From Polyangiaceae bacterium (GTDB taxonomy: Bacteria; Myxococcota_A; Polyangia; Polyangiales; Polyangiaceae): 64,000 nucleotides of DNA. Position 1 is the stretch's first letter, and each line of letters opens with the position of its first letter. A program made the translations under genes and the position numbers. The stretch is from positions 1 through 64,000 of the forward strand of contig JAJDAH010000209.1 of the NCBI GenBank assembly GCA_029261965.1, given 5' to 3'. The notes beneath the pieces are model-generated. The model did not search any database. It was given only the letters and a program-made list of their open reading frames with translations, and had not been told where the DNA came from. Positions 1-8,849 of this stretch are shown piece by piece.

Positions 1-2
1 AT

Positions 3-782
3 TTTCGGGCACTCGGCAAGATGCCTCACGCGCGATGCGAGGCATTGCTACTCGAACATCTGTCAGTCCGAGACGGCGGCCTCCGGACAGAAATCGTCCG
101 GGCCCTCGCGCGTCGCGGGTTCCGCGCGAGCGAACGCGAAGAGAAGCTCGTCTCCCGCGCCATTCTCCACGAAGCGCGCATCATCGAGTGGCTGATGGAG
201 ACCGCACCGGAGCTGAGCCGACAGTGCAACAGCGAGCTGCTCGGCAACGCCGTTGGACAGGATCTCCACCACGCGCGAGAGCGCGTCGCCCGGATGCTTT
301 CATTCAGCTACCCCGCCAAAGACGTGCTCGATGCGTGGAAGCGTTTGACGGGAGGAGACGCGGCGTCTCGCGCCTACGCCTTGGACTTGTTCGACCACGT
401 GCTCTCACCCGAAGACCGCTCACGACTGCTGCCCCTACTCACCAGCGACGGGCGTCCGCGCAAGAAACGCAAGGACAACCCCGACTTCGTCAAGAGGATC
501 TCCGAAATCGTCGCTCGACCTCTCGACCGAGTGTCTCCTTGGACCGCGGCGTGCGCGCTCCACGCACTGGGCAAGTCCGGCGAAGCCGCGGGCCAGCACG
601 TAGCCAAAATCATGCTCTACGCGAAGTCTCGCGTCGTGCGCGAGGCAGCCTTTCAAGCTTGTCGAGACCTCGGCGTGCCAGTGGATGTCGACGTCTCCAC
701 CTTCGCGCTTCACACCGAAGCGGTGGCGCTGAAGGCGCTTCGCCATACCCATCCCGGCAACGTGCGGACCCCCTTTCGCTGA
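3..782 (+). CDS. HEAT-repeat protein, C-terminal fragment (5' end outside window)
   Basis: The reading frame is open to the window edge, and residues before the first ATG (position 21) already fit a helical repeat (ALGKMPHARCEALL), so this is probably the tail of a longer protein. The visible ~260 residues are helix-rich with repeated Ala/Leu/Arg patterns (EIVRALARRG, RAYALDLFDHVL, TAACALHALGKSG, REAAFQACRDLG) typical of HEAT/armadillo repeats. Its neighbour 30 bp downstream is a cyclic-nucleotide-binding protein. By inference this could be the HEAT tail of an Npt-type nucleotide transporter, a family sometimes associated with HEAT and cNMP domains, but no transporter sequence is visible here. 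Confidence 0.6.
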   Translation, partial: FRALGKMPHARCEALLLEHLSVRDGGLRTEIVRALARRGFRASEREEKLVSRAILHEARIIEWLMETAPELSRQCNSELLGNAVGQDLHHARERVARMLSFSYPAKDVLDAWKRLTGGDAASRAYALDLFDHVLSPEDRSRLLPLLTSDGRPRKKRKDNPDFVKRISEIVARPLDRVSPWTAACALHALGKSGEAAGQHVAKIMLYAKSRVVREAAFQACRDLGVPVDVDVSTFALHTEAVALKALRHTHPGNVRTPFR

Positions 783-811
783 GCGAAGCGCCCGCGTAGC
801 CTCCGGGGTCC

Positions 812-1231
812 GTGCTTCTGACGATAGAGCGTGTTCTCGTGCTCAAGGGCCTGAGTTTTTTCGCCGAATGCACCGACGACGTGCTCGCCGATCTGGCCTG
901 CTTGATGGAGGAGGTTCGGGCGGATGCGGGTCGGCAAATCATCGCTCAGGGCGACCGCGGCGAAGCGATGTTCATCATCGTTCAGGGCCGAGTGCGCGTG
1001 CACGTCGACGACAAAACCCTCATCGAGCTCGGCGAACGCCAGGTGTTCGGCGAGCTGGCCGCCCTGGACCCGGAGCCGCGCACCGCGTCGGTGACGGCGA
1101 CGACCGACACGCACCTACTCAAGCTCGAGCACGCCCCTCTCTTCGAGTTCATCGAGCACAGCTCCGACGCGACACGCAGTATCGTTCGGTTCCTCTGTCA
1201 GCGTTTTCGAACCAAGGACGACGAGAGCTGA
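812..1231 (+). CDS. Cyclic nucleotide-binding domain protein
   Basis: A 139-residue protein with a GTG start. Nearly all of it is one CAP/PKA-type cyclic-nucleotide-binding fold: the N-terminal LKGLSFFAECTDDVLADLA helix, the beta-roll with GRQIIAQGDRGEAMFIIVQGRVRVH, the FGELAALDPEPRTASVTA phosphate-binding cassette (FGEL followed by the conserved R before TASV) and the closing helix. There is no helix-turn-helix, so it is not a CRP-type transcription factor as it stands. It is probably co-transcribed with the HEAT-repeat gene 30 bp upstream, and may sense cAMP or another nucleotide for that protein. The ligand cannot be told from sequence. Confidence 0.8.
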   Translation: MLLTIERVLVLKGLSFFAECTDDVLADLACLMEEVRADAGRQIIAQGDRGEAMFIIVQGRVRVHVDDKTLIELGERQVFGELAALDPEPRTASVTATTDTHLLKLEHAPLFEFIEHSSDATRSIVRFLCQRFRTKDDES

Positions 1232-1322
1232 ACATTCACGCCGCTTTCGGGCCTCTTCGGGTCCATTGAACCGGGTCCCCGGGCTACGCTAGCCTGCAGC
1301 GCCCTACCCCCTCCGCTCGACC

Positions 1323-1919
1323 GTGCCCCCAACCCGAAGATTCCGACTGCCCTCGAGGGGAGTGCAGCTCGCGACGATTTTACCAGCCCTGCTCGTACTG
1401 GGCGCGTGCGACCCGAAGACGCGTGAGGCCCTCGGGCAACCCAGCGCCGAGCCGGAGAAAGTCGGCCCGTCGTTACTCACCGAGGAGCCGCTGAAGAAGG
1501 GTCTCGACGCGCTGCGGGCGCGCGTCGGCGAATCTCCTCTGGTGCTCAAGCTCGTCGTCTTCCCCAACAGGATCGTGGTTCAGGCCCGAGATTCCGAGAA
1601 CGACCAGCACATCGACCAGCACATCTACAAGAACGGGAAGCTCGAAGACGCAGTCCCGGTCAAGCTCAAGGGGCCGGGGAAGCTCGACGACAATCTTTTT
1701 CCCCTGGAAGAAGCCAACCTCAGTTCCATCCCCGAGCTCGTGAAAAAAGCCGTGGACGCGTCGGGAATCGAGGAGGGCAGCGTTACCCGTGTCGAGCTCA
1801 AGCGCGACCTGCCCGAGTCCGTCGATGTGGAGTTCCGCATTCACATCAACGGACCGCGAAAAGACGCGGTCCTCATAGCGGACAGCCAGGGCAACTTGAT
1901 CCCCACCGGCGACGAGTGA
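1323..1919 (+). CDS. Putative lipoprotein upstream of FdhF-type oxidoreductase
   Basis: A 198-residue protein read from a GTG start. An Arg-rich n-region is followed by a hydrophobic stretch (LATILPALLVLGAC) ending in a lipobox, so it is probably a lipoprotein with the lipidated Cys near residue 29. The mature part carries two similar alpha/beta halves: LVLKLVVFPNRIVVQARD near residues 75-92, and VTRVELKRDLPESVDVEFRIHINGPRKDAVLIADSQGNLI at the C-terminus. This resembles PepSY-like or beta-lactamase-inhibitor-like folds, but I do not recognise a family. It lies 6 bp before the FdhF/YdeP-type gene and is probably in its operon. Confidence 0.6.
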   Translation: MPPTRRFRLPSRGVQLATILPALLVLGACDPKTREALGQPSAEPEKVGPSLLTEEPLKKGLDALRARVGESPLVLKLVVFPNRIVVQARDSENDQHIDQHIYKNGKLEDAVPVKLKGPGKLDDNLFPLEEANLSSIPELVKKAVDASGIEEGSVTRVELKRDLPESVDVEFRIHINGPRKDAVLIADSQGNLIPTGDE

Positions 1920-1925
1920 GGGTCG

Positions 1926-4166
1926 ATGCGAGCGCGGCCACACCTCTCTCCGCTCGGCCGCGTGCTCGATTTTCTTCGACGACTCGTTCCGTTCGGACTT
2001 CTCTTCCGGACCAAACCACGCCACTTCCGCGAAATGCTCAAAGTGCTGTGGGAGAACCGCGGCCGATGGGGCTATGCCCTCCGGATCCTGCGGCACGGGG
2101 TCTGCGACGGCTGCTCCCTCGGCCCCCGCGGCCTGAGGGACGACGTGATTCCAGGAGTGCATCTCTGCCTCACGCGACTCAAGCTCTTGCGGTTGAACAC
2201 GATGCGACAGGTACCCGACGAGGCGGTCACGGACATCGACGCCCTACGGCGGTTGAGCAACGAGCAGCTGCATGGCCTCGGGCGGCTCCCGTACCCGATG
2301 GTGCGACGCTCCGGAGAGAAGAGCTTCTCCCGCATCAGCTGGGACGACGCCACGAGCTTGGTCGCCAACGAGATATCGAGCGCTGATCCCGAGCGGGTTG
2401 GCATGTTCGTCACGAGCCGAGGGCTCACCAACGAAGTCTACTACTCGCTACAGAAGCTCGCGCGCATCGCCGGCACACCCCACATCGATGCCTGCGCACG
2501 TTTGTGTCACGCCGCCTCCACCGCGGGGCTCAAACACAGCCTCGGCATCGCCGCACCGACGATGTCTCTGTCGGACTGGGTCGGCGCGGATCTGATCATC
2601 ATCATCGGCTCGAACCTGCCGAACAATCAGCCCGTGAGCACCAAGTACCTTCAAGCGGCGAAAAGTGCAGGCTCGAGAATCGTCGTCATCAACCCATTTC
2701 GGGAACCCGCCCTCGAACGGTATTGGATACCGAGCAAGGCGTGGTCCGCGGTGTTCGGTACGACGTTGATGGACGACTACTTCGCTGTTCGTCCTGGGGG
2801 CGACATCGCCTTCATGTGTGGCGTGCTCAAAGCCCTCGATGAAATCGACGGTTGGGACGAAGAGTTCGTCGCCAGCAAAACCACGGGCGCGGTCGAGCTT
2901 CGTGCCCATCTCAAGGAACTGTCGTGGGCGGAGGTCCAACAAGAGTCCGGCGTCGATGAAGGCGAGCTCCGCGGTTTCGCCGAGATGTACAAGTCGGCGA
3001 AAACTGCCGTGATCATCTATTCGATGGGGCTGACGCAGTACGAGTTCGGCGTCGAGAACGTGAAGATGGTCTGCAACCTCGCGCTCTCCCGCGGCATGCT
3101 CGGCCGCGAGAAGTGCGGAATCATGCCCATTCGCGGACACTCTGGGGTGCAGGGCTCCGCCGAGTGCGGCGCGGACGCCGACAAACTGCCCGGCGGAGTG
3201 CCCATCGACGACGAGAACTGCGAGCGCTTCGAAGCGGCTTGGCAACACGCCATCCCGCGTCGTTCGGGGCTACGCGCCGCCCATCTGCTCGATCGGGCCG
3301 GTGAGGACGGTCTCGACGTTCTCTACCTCGTCGGCGGCAACCATCTGGAGACGATGCCCGACCGCAAGCACGCGGAACGCGCGCTCCAGAACGTGAAGCT
3401 CAGAATTCATCAAGACATCGTCTTCAATACGTCGACCCTCCTCGACGCCAGAGAGGCGGTCTTGCTGTTACCTGCGAGAACGCGATACGAGCAGCGAGGC
3501 GGGGGCACGTCGACTTCGACCGAACGACGAATCCGTTTCTCACCGGAAATTCCCGGACCTCGCATCGAGGACGCCAAAGACGAATGGGAGATCCCTGCCC
3601 TCATCGGTCAAAAGCTCGAGCCCGAACGGGATGACTTGTTCGGCTGGAAGGACACTTCTGACATCCGTCAGGAGATGGATCGCCTGATGAGGCTGTACGA
3701 GGGCATCGGCGGTCTGGAAAAGGAGGGCGACTGGATCCAGTGGGGTGGCCCCCGGCTCTGCAGCGACTTTCCGAACATGCCGGACGGGCGCGCGCGGTTC
3801 TCCGTGGTGTCGATCCCGAGGATCGACGTGCCCGCGGGCCAGTTCATGCTCACGATGCGGCGCGGCAAGCAGTTCAACTCCATCATCTACGGCGATACGG
3901 ATCCGTTGACCGGAAGCGCCCGACGCACCTCGGTGCTTCTCGACCCCCGCGACATGGAAGACGTCGGGGTCAACGAGGGCGACCGAGTGCGCATCACGAG
4001 CAACCTGGCGGCCATCGACGCCACGGTCAAAGCCGGTCCTTGCCGGCGCCGACACGTGCAGGGTTTCTGGCCAGAGTGCAATCCCCTGGTCGAACGCAAA
4101 TACGACCCGCAATCCGGCGAGCCGTCCTACGCGGCCGCGGTGAAGATCGAACGCCAATCACCATGA
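1926..4166 (+). CDS. FdhF/YdeP family molybdopterin oxidoreductase
   Basis: A 746-residue formate-dehydrogenase-alpha-like molybdopterin enzyme of the YdeP type. N-terminal cysteines at 60, 63 and 81 (VCDGCS, HLCLTR) sit where family members bind or once bound an Fe-S cluster. Cys194 in ARLCHAASTAGLKHSLG occupies the Mo-ligand position that is Sec or Cys in formate dehydrogenase H. The MGD-binding core follows (LIIIIGSNLPNNQP, YSMGLTQYEFGVENVK, IMPIRGHSGVQGSAECG), and the C-terminal dinucleotide-binding domain includes RRGKQFNSIIYGD and DRVRITSN. FdhD, needed to sulfurate this cofactor, is encoded at 8850-9713. YdeP-type substrates are poorly defined, so formate oxidation is not assured. No quinone or NAD subunit lies adjacent. 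Confidence 0.88.
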   Translation: MRARPHLSPLGRVLDFLRRLVPFGLLFRTKPRHFREMLKVLWENRGRWGYALRILRHGVCDGCSLGPRGLRDDVIPGVHLCLTRLKLLRLNTMRQVPDEAVTDIDALRRLSNEQLHGLGRLPYPMVRRSGEKSFSRISWDDATSLVANEISSADPERVGMFVTSRGLTNEVYYSLQKLARIAGTPHIDACARLCHAASTAGLKHSLGIAAPTMSLSDWVGADLIIIIGSNLPNNQPVSTKYLQAAKSAGSRIVVINPFREPALERYWIPSKAWSAVFGTTLMDDYFAVRPGGDIAFMCGVLKALDEIDGWDEEFVASKTTGAVELRAHLKELSWAEVQQESGVDEGELRGFAEMYKSAKTAVIIYSMGLTQYEFGVENVKMVCNLALSRGMLGREKCGIMPIRGHSGVQGSAECGADADKLPGGVPIDDENCERFEAAWQHAIPRRSGLRAAHLLDRAGEDGLDVLYLVGGNHLETMPDRKHAERALQNVKLRIHQDIVFNTSTLLDAREAVLLLPARTRYEQRGGGTSTSTERRIRFSPEIPGPRIEDAKDEWEIPALIGQKLEPERDDLFGWKDTSDIRQEMDRLMRLYEGIGGLEKEGDWIQWGGPRLCSDFPNMPDGRARFSVVSIPRIDVPAGQFMLTMRRGKQFNSIIYGDTDPLTGSARRTSVLLDPRDMEDVGVNEGDRVRITSNLAAIDATVKAGPCRRRHVQGFWPECNPLVERKYDPQSGEPSYAAAVKIERQSP

Positions 4167-4251
4167 ATGAGCGGGGGGTAACATTTTCGTCTTTCGTTCG
4201 TTTGCGAGTCTGAGCGCGGCCCTCGGCGCCGGCGCGTGGCTCGTCGTCGCG

Positions 4252-5157
4252 TTGTGGCTCGAGCCGACGTGGGAGCACCTGCTCTTGTTGGCGGGACCGC
4301 TCGTCGTCGTTCCACTCGGTCTCGGACTCGTAGGTGGTCGCTCCGACGGCGGCACCCGCGGCGTCTTTTGGCGCGCGGCGGTCGTGACTCAGCTGCCCAG
4401 CGCCTTCTTGCTCGCGGGTTCGCTCGCCCTCGAGCCGGGGCCAACCGCAGGCACACTCGCCGCGCCCTGGCTACTGGTCACGATGCTCATGGCGCTCCTC
4501 GGCATCAGCCGAGGGCTGTCGCGCGGCGGCGCACCGGTTTCGGAGCTCTCGATCGATACGGGGCTCGTCTTGTCGGCGGTCGGCGGCATTTGGACCGTGC
4601 TCACCCGCGCGAGCATCCATCCTCTCGACTTCAGTCCCATCATCGTTCTGTTGACCGCCGCGCACTTCCACTTTGCCGGTTTCGCGCTCCCAATAATCGC
4701 CGGCTTGGTCGGTCGAAGCGGCGCGGACGGGGTCGGCGGCACCGCTTCGACGTACCGCTTCGTCACCGGATCCATCATCGTCAGCGTGCCGCTGGTCGCC
4801 ATCGGAATCACGGTGTCCCCCACTCTCGAGTGGCTCGCGTCGTGGGCACTCGCGCTCGCCGCTACTAGCGTCGCCATCCTGCAGATTGCCCACAGCCAAC
4901 GAGAGCGGGCTCTACCTCGAGTGCTGCTCGCCGCGTCGTCGCTGTGCCTCATCGGAGGCATGGCGCTCGCGGGAGCCTACGCCCTCGGCGAATACCTCGA
5001 ACGCATCTGGTTCGACATTCCGACGATGGTGCGATGGCACGGTAGCCTCAACGCCCTCGGCTTCGGACTGCTCGGCATGCTGGGGCACACCCTCGGGGAA
5101 TCCGACGGCCCCGCGAGCAACGCGGACAGCTACGCGGCGCCGCGACGCCTGGCTTGA
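4252..5157 (+). CDS. YndJ-like multi-pass membrane protein (start uncertain)
   Basis: An integral membrane protein of about 300 residues and 8-9 hydrophobic segments (for example LLLLAGPLVVVPLGLGLVGG, IIVLLTAAHFHFAGFALPIIAGLVG, LNALGFGLLGMLGHTLGE). The AAHFHFAGFALPI segment and the WHGSLNALGF segment near the C-terminus match the YndJ-type membrane family, whose function is unknown. The TTG at 4252 is the first standard start, but the frame is open back to 4171 and that stretch encodes a further hydrophobic segment (ALGAGAWLVVAL). An ATG overlapping the oxidoreductase stop (4163) lies one frame away across a run of six Gs, so the true start may be 4163 with a missing base (see findings). Its 3' end overlaps the convergent HTTM gene by 28 bp. 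Confidence 0.7.
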   Translation: MWLEPTWEHLLLLAGPLVVVPLGLGLVGGRSDGGTRGVFWRAAVVTQLPSAFLLAGSLALEPGPTAGTLAAPWLLVTMLMALLGISRGLSRGGAPVSELSIDTGLVLSAVGGIWTVLTRASIHPLDFSPIIVLLTAAHFHFAGFALPIIAGLVGRSGADGVGGTASTYRFVTGSIIVSVPLVAIGITVSPTLEWLASWALALAATSVAILQIAHSQRERALPRVLLAASSLCLIGGMALAGAYALGEYLERIWFDIPTMVRWHGSLNALGFGLLGMLGHTLGESDGPASNADSYAAPRRLA

Positions 5158-6113
5158 AGCGTGTCCGGCCCGGGCGCCGTCCTTTTTCGAAAGCGCCGAA
5201 TCACCCAGTCAACCTCGTCATCGGTCAGAAACACGGCGTAGGAAACGATCATGACGTAGCTGAACATCGGGATGAGCATCAGCACGTCGATTCCAACGTG
5301 AAACAGCACGCCCGACACCAGCACGTAGGGCCGGTAGTTTTTGAACCATACGAGCGACGGCCATAGGAACTCCAGCAGGATAGTGCCCCAGGTGAGCGCG
5401 TAGACGATCGGCCAAAAATCGATGTAGCCCGCCCATTCGGCGTAAATGGGAGAGGACAATACGTCGCGCAGCGCCCGCCCTTCGAGCCAACGCTCGTTGT
5501 TCAGCTTGGCGAAACAGCTGAACCAATAGACGTAGCAGATCTGCATCTGCATCACCCGCGTGCTCCAGATGCTCGGAGGAGGGCCGAGCGGTGCGCCACG
5601 CCGCACACGCCACCAAGCTTCGACCGACCAACGGCGAGCGAGCGGCAGAAAAATCGCCAGGCCGGCGAGTATCATGAACAGGCGGTCGCCGCTGTTCAGG
5701 ATGTACGGGTTTCGGTGTTGCAGCGAAAGGTTGACGACGAGGATGAAAAAGGCGCTCGTGCGTGAGAACAACCCGACGGTCATGGTCACCGACGCGACGA
5801 GAAAAGCAACCACGAGCGTGAAGGCCCAGGCGTCGTTTTCCGGGTCGAGCGCGATGAGTGACCAATTGGCCCAATCCCAGTGACCGACGAGACGCCACGG
5901 GATCATTCCGTCGTTCGCAAAGTAACGATCGAAGTTGAGCAACGCGCCGAACGCCGTCCAAATCGCGAGCAGCCCAAAGCCGATTCGAAATATCGCCGAC
6001 CCCGAGCCCTCGAAACGCTCGGTGAAAAAGCGCAAAACGACGTCGTGCACGGGTTCGGCATCGGTGCCAGGCGCCTCGCTCTGCTCTTCTCGAACCACGG
6101 GGTCTTCAGCCAT
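5130..6113 (-). CDS. HTTM domain membrane protein (vitamin K carboxylase-like)
   Basis: About 327 residues. The ATG at 6113 is preferred over the upstream GTG at 6128 because a GAGGGGG ribosome-binding site sits just before it. The protein has several transmembrane segments and the hallmarks of the HTTM (horizontally transferred transmembrane) domain shared with vitamin-K-dependent gamma-carboxylase: the opening GSGSAIFRIGFGLLAIWTAFG, the middle HRNPYILNSGDRLFMILA, and QMQICYVYWFSCFAKLNN. Bacterial HTTM proteins are often of unknown role, and a true carboxylase would be expected to have an additional lumenal domain that is absent here. Its start overlaps the preceding gene's end by 8 bp, implying coupled translation of a two-gene unit. 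Confidence 0.85.
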   Translation of the reverse strand: MAEDPVVREEQSEAPGTDAEPVHDVVLRFFTERFEGSGSAIFRIGFGLLAIWTAFGALLNFDRYFANDGMIPWRLVGHWDWANWSLIALDPENDAWAFTLVVAFLVASVTMTVGLFSRTSAFFILVVNLSLQHRNPYILNSGDRLFMILAGLAIFLPLARRWSVEAWWRVRRGAPLGPPPSIWSTRVMQMQICYVYWFSCFAKLNNERWLEGRALRDVLSSPIYAEWAGYIDFWPIVYALTWGTILLEFLWPSLVWFKNYRPYVLVSGVLFHVGIDVLMLIPMFSYVMIVSYAVFLTDDEVDWVIRRFRKRTAPGPDTLQARRRGAA

Positions 6114-6750
6114 TCCGCCCCCTCGCACATCGGTGGCTCAGGAGGATCTCACTCGACGCCTTCTCGCTCGCGGCGTTGTCGTCGTCGAGAGTCTCGGGCA
6201 CTTCGACCGTCACCCGCAGGCGCCAGACGTCTCCGTGAGCCTCCCGTGCGATTCGGCAGTAGTAGTCGAGCATCGGCGCGCCGTAGATGTTCTTGTTCTC
6301 GTCGCGGTTGACGTTGCCGAGGATCTTTCGGATCCGCGCGTCGACGACTCTTCCCCAGAGCCCTCGCGTGCTCTGAATGTTCGTCGTGAGGGTGTAGCTT
6401 TCTGCCTCTCGCCGATCGGCGATGACCGAGATCGTTTCTCGACGCGGCGGCTTCGAAAACATGCCCCAGCGGTTCGTCATTCGAAGCCCATCGACGTACC
6501 AAGCCACCGCCGCCCAGACCGGCTCCCGGAACCACTTGGGCGCACCTGTCATCAACACGCAGGTCGCGTGCACGAGCACGAAGGCCATCGCCCCCGCGCG
6601 AAGCCACTTCTCCCTGCTCGTCAGATCCCGCCAGTATCGAAGCGGCGCCTGCTCGGCGTTCGTGTCGCCGTCCGCGCTCGCGTCGCCGTCTCGGCTCGCA
6701 TCGCCGTCGGGCGGCTCGGACGTCTTGGCAGGCTCTCCGGGTTCTGCCAC
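6106..6750 (-). CDS. Membrane-anchored partner of HTTM protein, unknown function
   Basis: A 214-residue protein from a GTG start. An acidic N-terminal tail contains a short tandem repeat (DGDASRDGDASADGDTN, residues ~15-31). One hydrophobic segment follows (LRAGAMAFVLVHATCVLMTG), then a soluble C-terminal domain with MTNRWGMFSKPPRRETISVIADR and YYCRIAREAHGDVWRLRVTVEV. The 'WGMF' segment after a membrane helix is often seen in small proteins encoded beside HTTM genes. It probably forms a complex with the HTTM protein translated from the overlapping downstream start. No catalytic motif is visible. Confidence 0.65.
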   Translation of the reverse strand: MAEPGEPAKTSEPPDGDASRDGDASADGDTNAEQAPLRYWRDLTSREKWLRAGAMAFVLVHATCVLMTGAPKWFREPVWAAVAWYVDGLRMTNRWGMFSKPPRRETISVIADRREAESYTLTTNIQSTRGLWGRVVDARIRKILGNVNRDENKNIYGAPMLDYYCRIAREAHGDVWRLRVTVEVPETLDDDNAASEKASSEILLSHRCARGRNG

Positions 6751-6800
6751 TCGGCGATCCTACTTTTGCCGGCGGGGGTTTGCCGAAAAAATCTCAAACG

Positions 6801-8327
6801 TCACGTTGCGTGAGTGTTCTCGACGTCGAGCTCTCCGAGCTTCCGGGTGATCAAGTCCGAAAGAGCCATGATCGTCGCTTGAGGATTAACGGCGCTCGGA
6901 CTCGGAAAGATGCTGGCGTCGACGATGTAGAGCCCTTCTACACCGTGCACCCGACCGGTTTCGTCGACAGTCCCCTCGCCGGGCGAGCGACTCATGCGAC
7001 ACGAGCCGAAGATGTGGTTGAGGGTCATCGCCAAGTGTTTCGGGCCGATTCGCGGATCGAGCAAGCTCTCGGTGTCGCGAGTCGTGCGCATCTCGTCGAC
7101 GGCCCCGGGCACGCCGCTCAACACGCGCTCGGCGCCGACACCGAGCAGCGCATCAGCCGCAATCTTCAAGCCGCGCATGACCACGTGCACTTCCTCTTTC
7201 GGAACCCACATCTTGGCGTTTGGCATTCCGTTGCGTTTCGCGGTCACTCGTCCTCGGACGTTGCCTCGATAGACTGCCGCAATGCACGTCGCGTGTTTCA
7301 CTTCGTGCAGTCGCGCCAAGAACGCTTCACCGACGTCTCCCCAGCGAGTCATCAGCGCCGCCGGAGGGGCCCACAGCCCTTCGTACTTCATCCCACGAAT
7401 CTCTCGACTAATCGCGCCCCACCCTTGAGTGGCGCCCACCCAAGGGTCGACGACCTCGTCCATCAGGCCGACGAGGCCGCCGCCGATATGCGCAAAAAAT
7501 GTCGAACCCACGGTGCCGCCGACATCGATGCCGCTCTGCAGGAGAATCACCGGTGTGTGCATCGCGCCCGCCGCCATCACGACGTTTTTCGCTCGAACCC
7601 GAAACCGCGCGAGGCGCTTTCTTCCGCGGGGGTCGACTATCCACCCGCCGACTCCGGTCGCTCGTGCGCCCACCGAGTCGACGCGATCGACGTGTGAGCA
7701 AGTGAATACCTCCGCCCCGTCGGCGACGGCGCGGGGAAGGTACGAGCGATCCATGGACTGCTTGTGCCCGCCAGCGCAACCAGTGAGGCAGTCCGAACAC
7801 CCGGCGCAACCTTCGACGGCACGCGGCAGCGGCGCACCGGAAATGCCGACCGAGTCGAGCGCCTCTTTGACGATGAGGTTGCGTCGCCCCATGACCGCCA
7901 TCGGCGTCGGCGCCGTTTTTGTCCCTTCGAAAATCCGCTGGTAGGCGTCGTCGAGCGCGGGACCCGTAAATTGCTCGGAGCCAGACTGCTCGGCCCAGAT
8001 TCTCCTGACCCAATCGGGGAGAGGGAGCATGATCGCGGAATTGACGACGCTGCTACCTCCAAGGCAGCGCGCCTGCATCGAGGGCGATTGGTTCGAGCCG
8101 CCCACCATGCGCAGAGCGCCCTCCCAGAAGTACCGCGCCAAGAAAAGCGGTGCGTTCCGTGTCATGTCTTCGGGTTTGACTTCGGGACCGGCTTCGACGA
8201 CGACGACGCGCATGCCCGCCTTCGACAGATTCGCCGCAGCCACGGCGCCGCCGGGGCCGGAGCCCACCACCACCGCGTCCGCGTCGAGGTCGTAGCCGGC
8301 ACGAACGTCGTCCAGAGCGTGAATCAT
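6801..8327 (-). CDS. GMC family FAD-dependent oxidoreductase
   Basis: A 508-residue glucose-methanol-choline family enzyme. A Rossmann FAD motif is at residues 22-27 (GSGPGG), followed by VVVVEAGPE. The second FAD signature is GGSSVVNSAIMLPLPDWV. The C-terminal substrate/FAD segment is LNHIFGSCRM ... VDASIFPSPSAVNPQATIMAL, with the active-site His at NHIFG and the second His replaced by Asn in AVNPQ, as in many family members. A Cys-rich insert (CAGCSDCLTGCAGG) could hold a metal or Fe-S centre, as in ferredoxin-like inserts of some bacterial GMC enzymes. Its ATG overlaps the stop of the small upstream gene by 4 bp, so the two are probably made as a pair. The substrate is unknown (alcohol, sterol or sugar). 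Confidence 0.88.
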   Translation of the reverse strand: MIHALDDVRAGYDLDADAVVVGSGPGGAVAAANLSKAGMRVVVVEAGPEVKPEDMTRNAPLFLARYFWEGALRMVGGSNQSPSMQARCLGGSSVVNSAIMLPLPDWVRRIWAEQSGSEQFTGPALDDAYQRIFEGTKTAPTPMAVMGRRNLIVKEALDSVGISGAPLPRAVEGCAGCSDCLTGCAGGHKQSMDRSYLPRAVADGAEVFTCSHVDRVDSVGARATGVGGWIVDPRGRKRLARFRVRAKNVVMAAGAMHTPVILLQSGIDVGGTVGSTFFAHIGGGLVGLMDEVVDPWVGATQGWGAISREIRGMKYEGLWAPPAALMTRWGDVGEAFLARLHEVKHATCIAAVYRGNVRGRVTAKRNGMPNAKMWVPKEEVHVVMRGLKIAADALLGVGAERVLSGVPGAVDEMRTTRDTESLLDPRIGPKHLAMTLNHIFGSCRMSRSPGEGTVDETGRVHGVEGLYIVDASIFPSPSAVNPQATIMALSDLITRKLGELDVENTHAT

Positions 8328-8788
8328 CCCTCCACTCCGCGGTTCAACGCTTCGGGTCGCGTGGGGAGCTGAACCGAATCGAGCGGTCGCTCACAAGCCC
8401 GATATTCTCCGATGTACGTAACGACCGACGGGTGCGACATGTAGATCATCGTCGTCGAGGCCTTGAGCGCGTCGCCCAAGACCCGAAGCGGAAAGAACTT
8501 CGAGCGCCGCCATCGACGGACGACCTGAGTGCGACGATCTCTGGGGATCCGGGAAAAGCGCCGAAAGCCGAGCACCAGGAGCACCGCTCCGAGCTCGACG
8601 AACACGAACAACATGCAGAGAAGCCGCCTCTGGTCCGGCGGCAGCTCGTCCAGATACTCGAGCATGCGTTCGACGAGATCGGTCGTGCGCCAGTCGGGGG
8701 CGCCGAGCTCATTCTCTGGAAAGCATGCCTCCGCCGCGGCGGAGATGCCGCCGACGAGCTGGCGATCGATGAAACCTCGTTGGCTCAA
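8324..8788 (-). CDS. Small membrane protein coupled to GMC oxidoreductase
   Basis: A 154-residue protein read from a TTG start; no ATG gives a credible length. The N-terminal half resembles the small helical subunit that precedes many GMC-type dehydrogenases (SAAAEACFPENELG ... MLEYLDELPPDQRRLL). One transmembrane helix follows (LLCMLFVFVELGAVLLVLGF), then a basic loop and a C-terminal region ending ERPLDSVQLPTRPEAL. The stop overlaps the oxidoreductase start (ATGA). It probably anchors or escorts the GMC enzyme. It is divergent from fdhD, with about 60 bp between starts. Confidence 0.65.
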   Translation of the reverse strand: MSQRGFIDRQLVGGISAAAEACFPENELGAPDWRTTDLVERMLEYLDELPPDQRRLLCMLFVFVELGAVLLVLGFRRFSRIPRDRRTQVVRRWRRSKFFPLRVLGDALKASTTMIYMSHPSVVTYIGEYRACERPLDSVQLPTRPEALNRGVEG

Positions 8789-8849
8789 GTGTTCGGCTAT
8801 AGCGCACCCCCTTCGGACGTAGGAGCGGAAGTGGCGTATTCTTCAGTTC

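Noticed and set aside
1926-4166. The molybdoenzyme as a true formate dehydrogenase
   Set aside because: It belongs to the YdeP-type branch, whose substrate is not settled, and no formate-related subunits are nearby.
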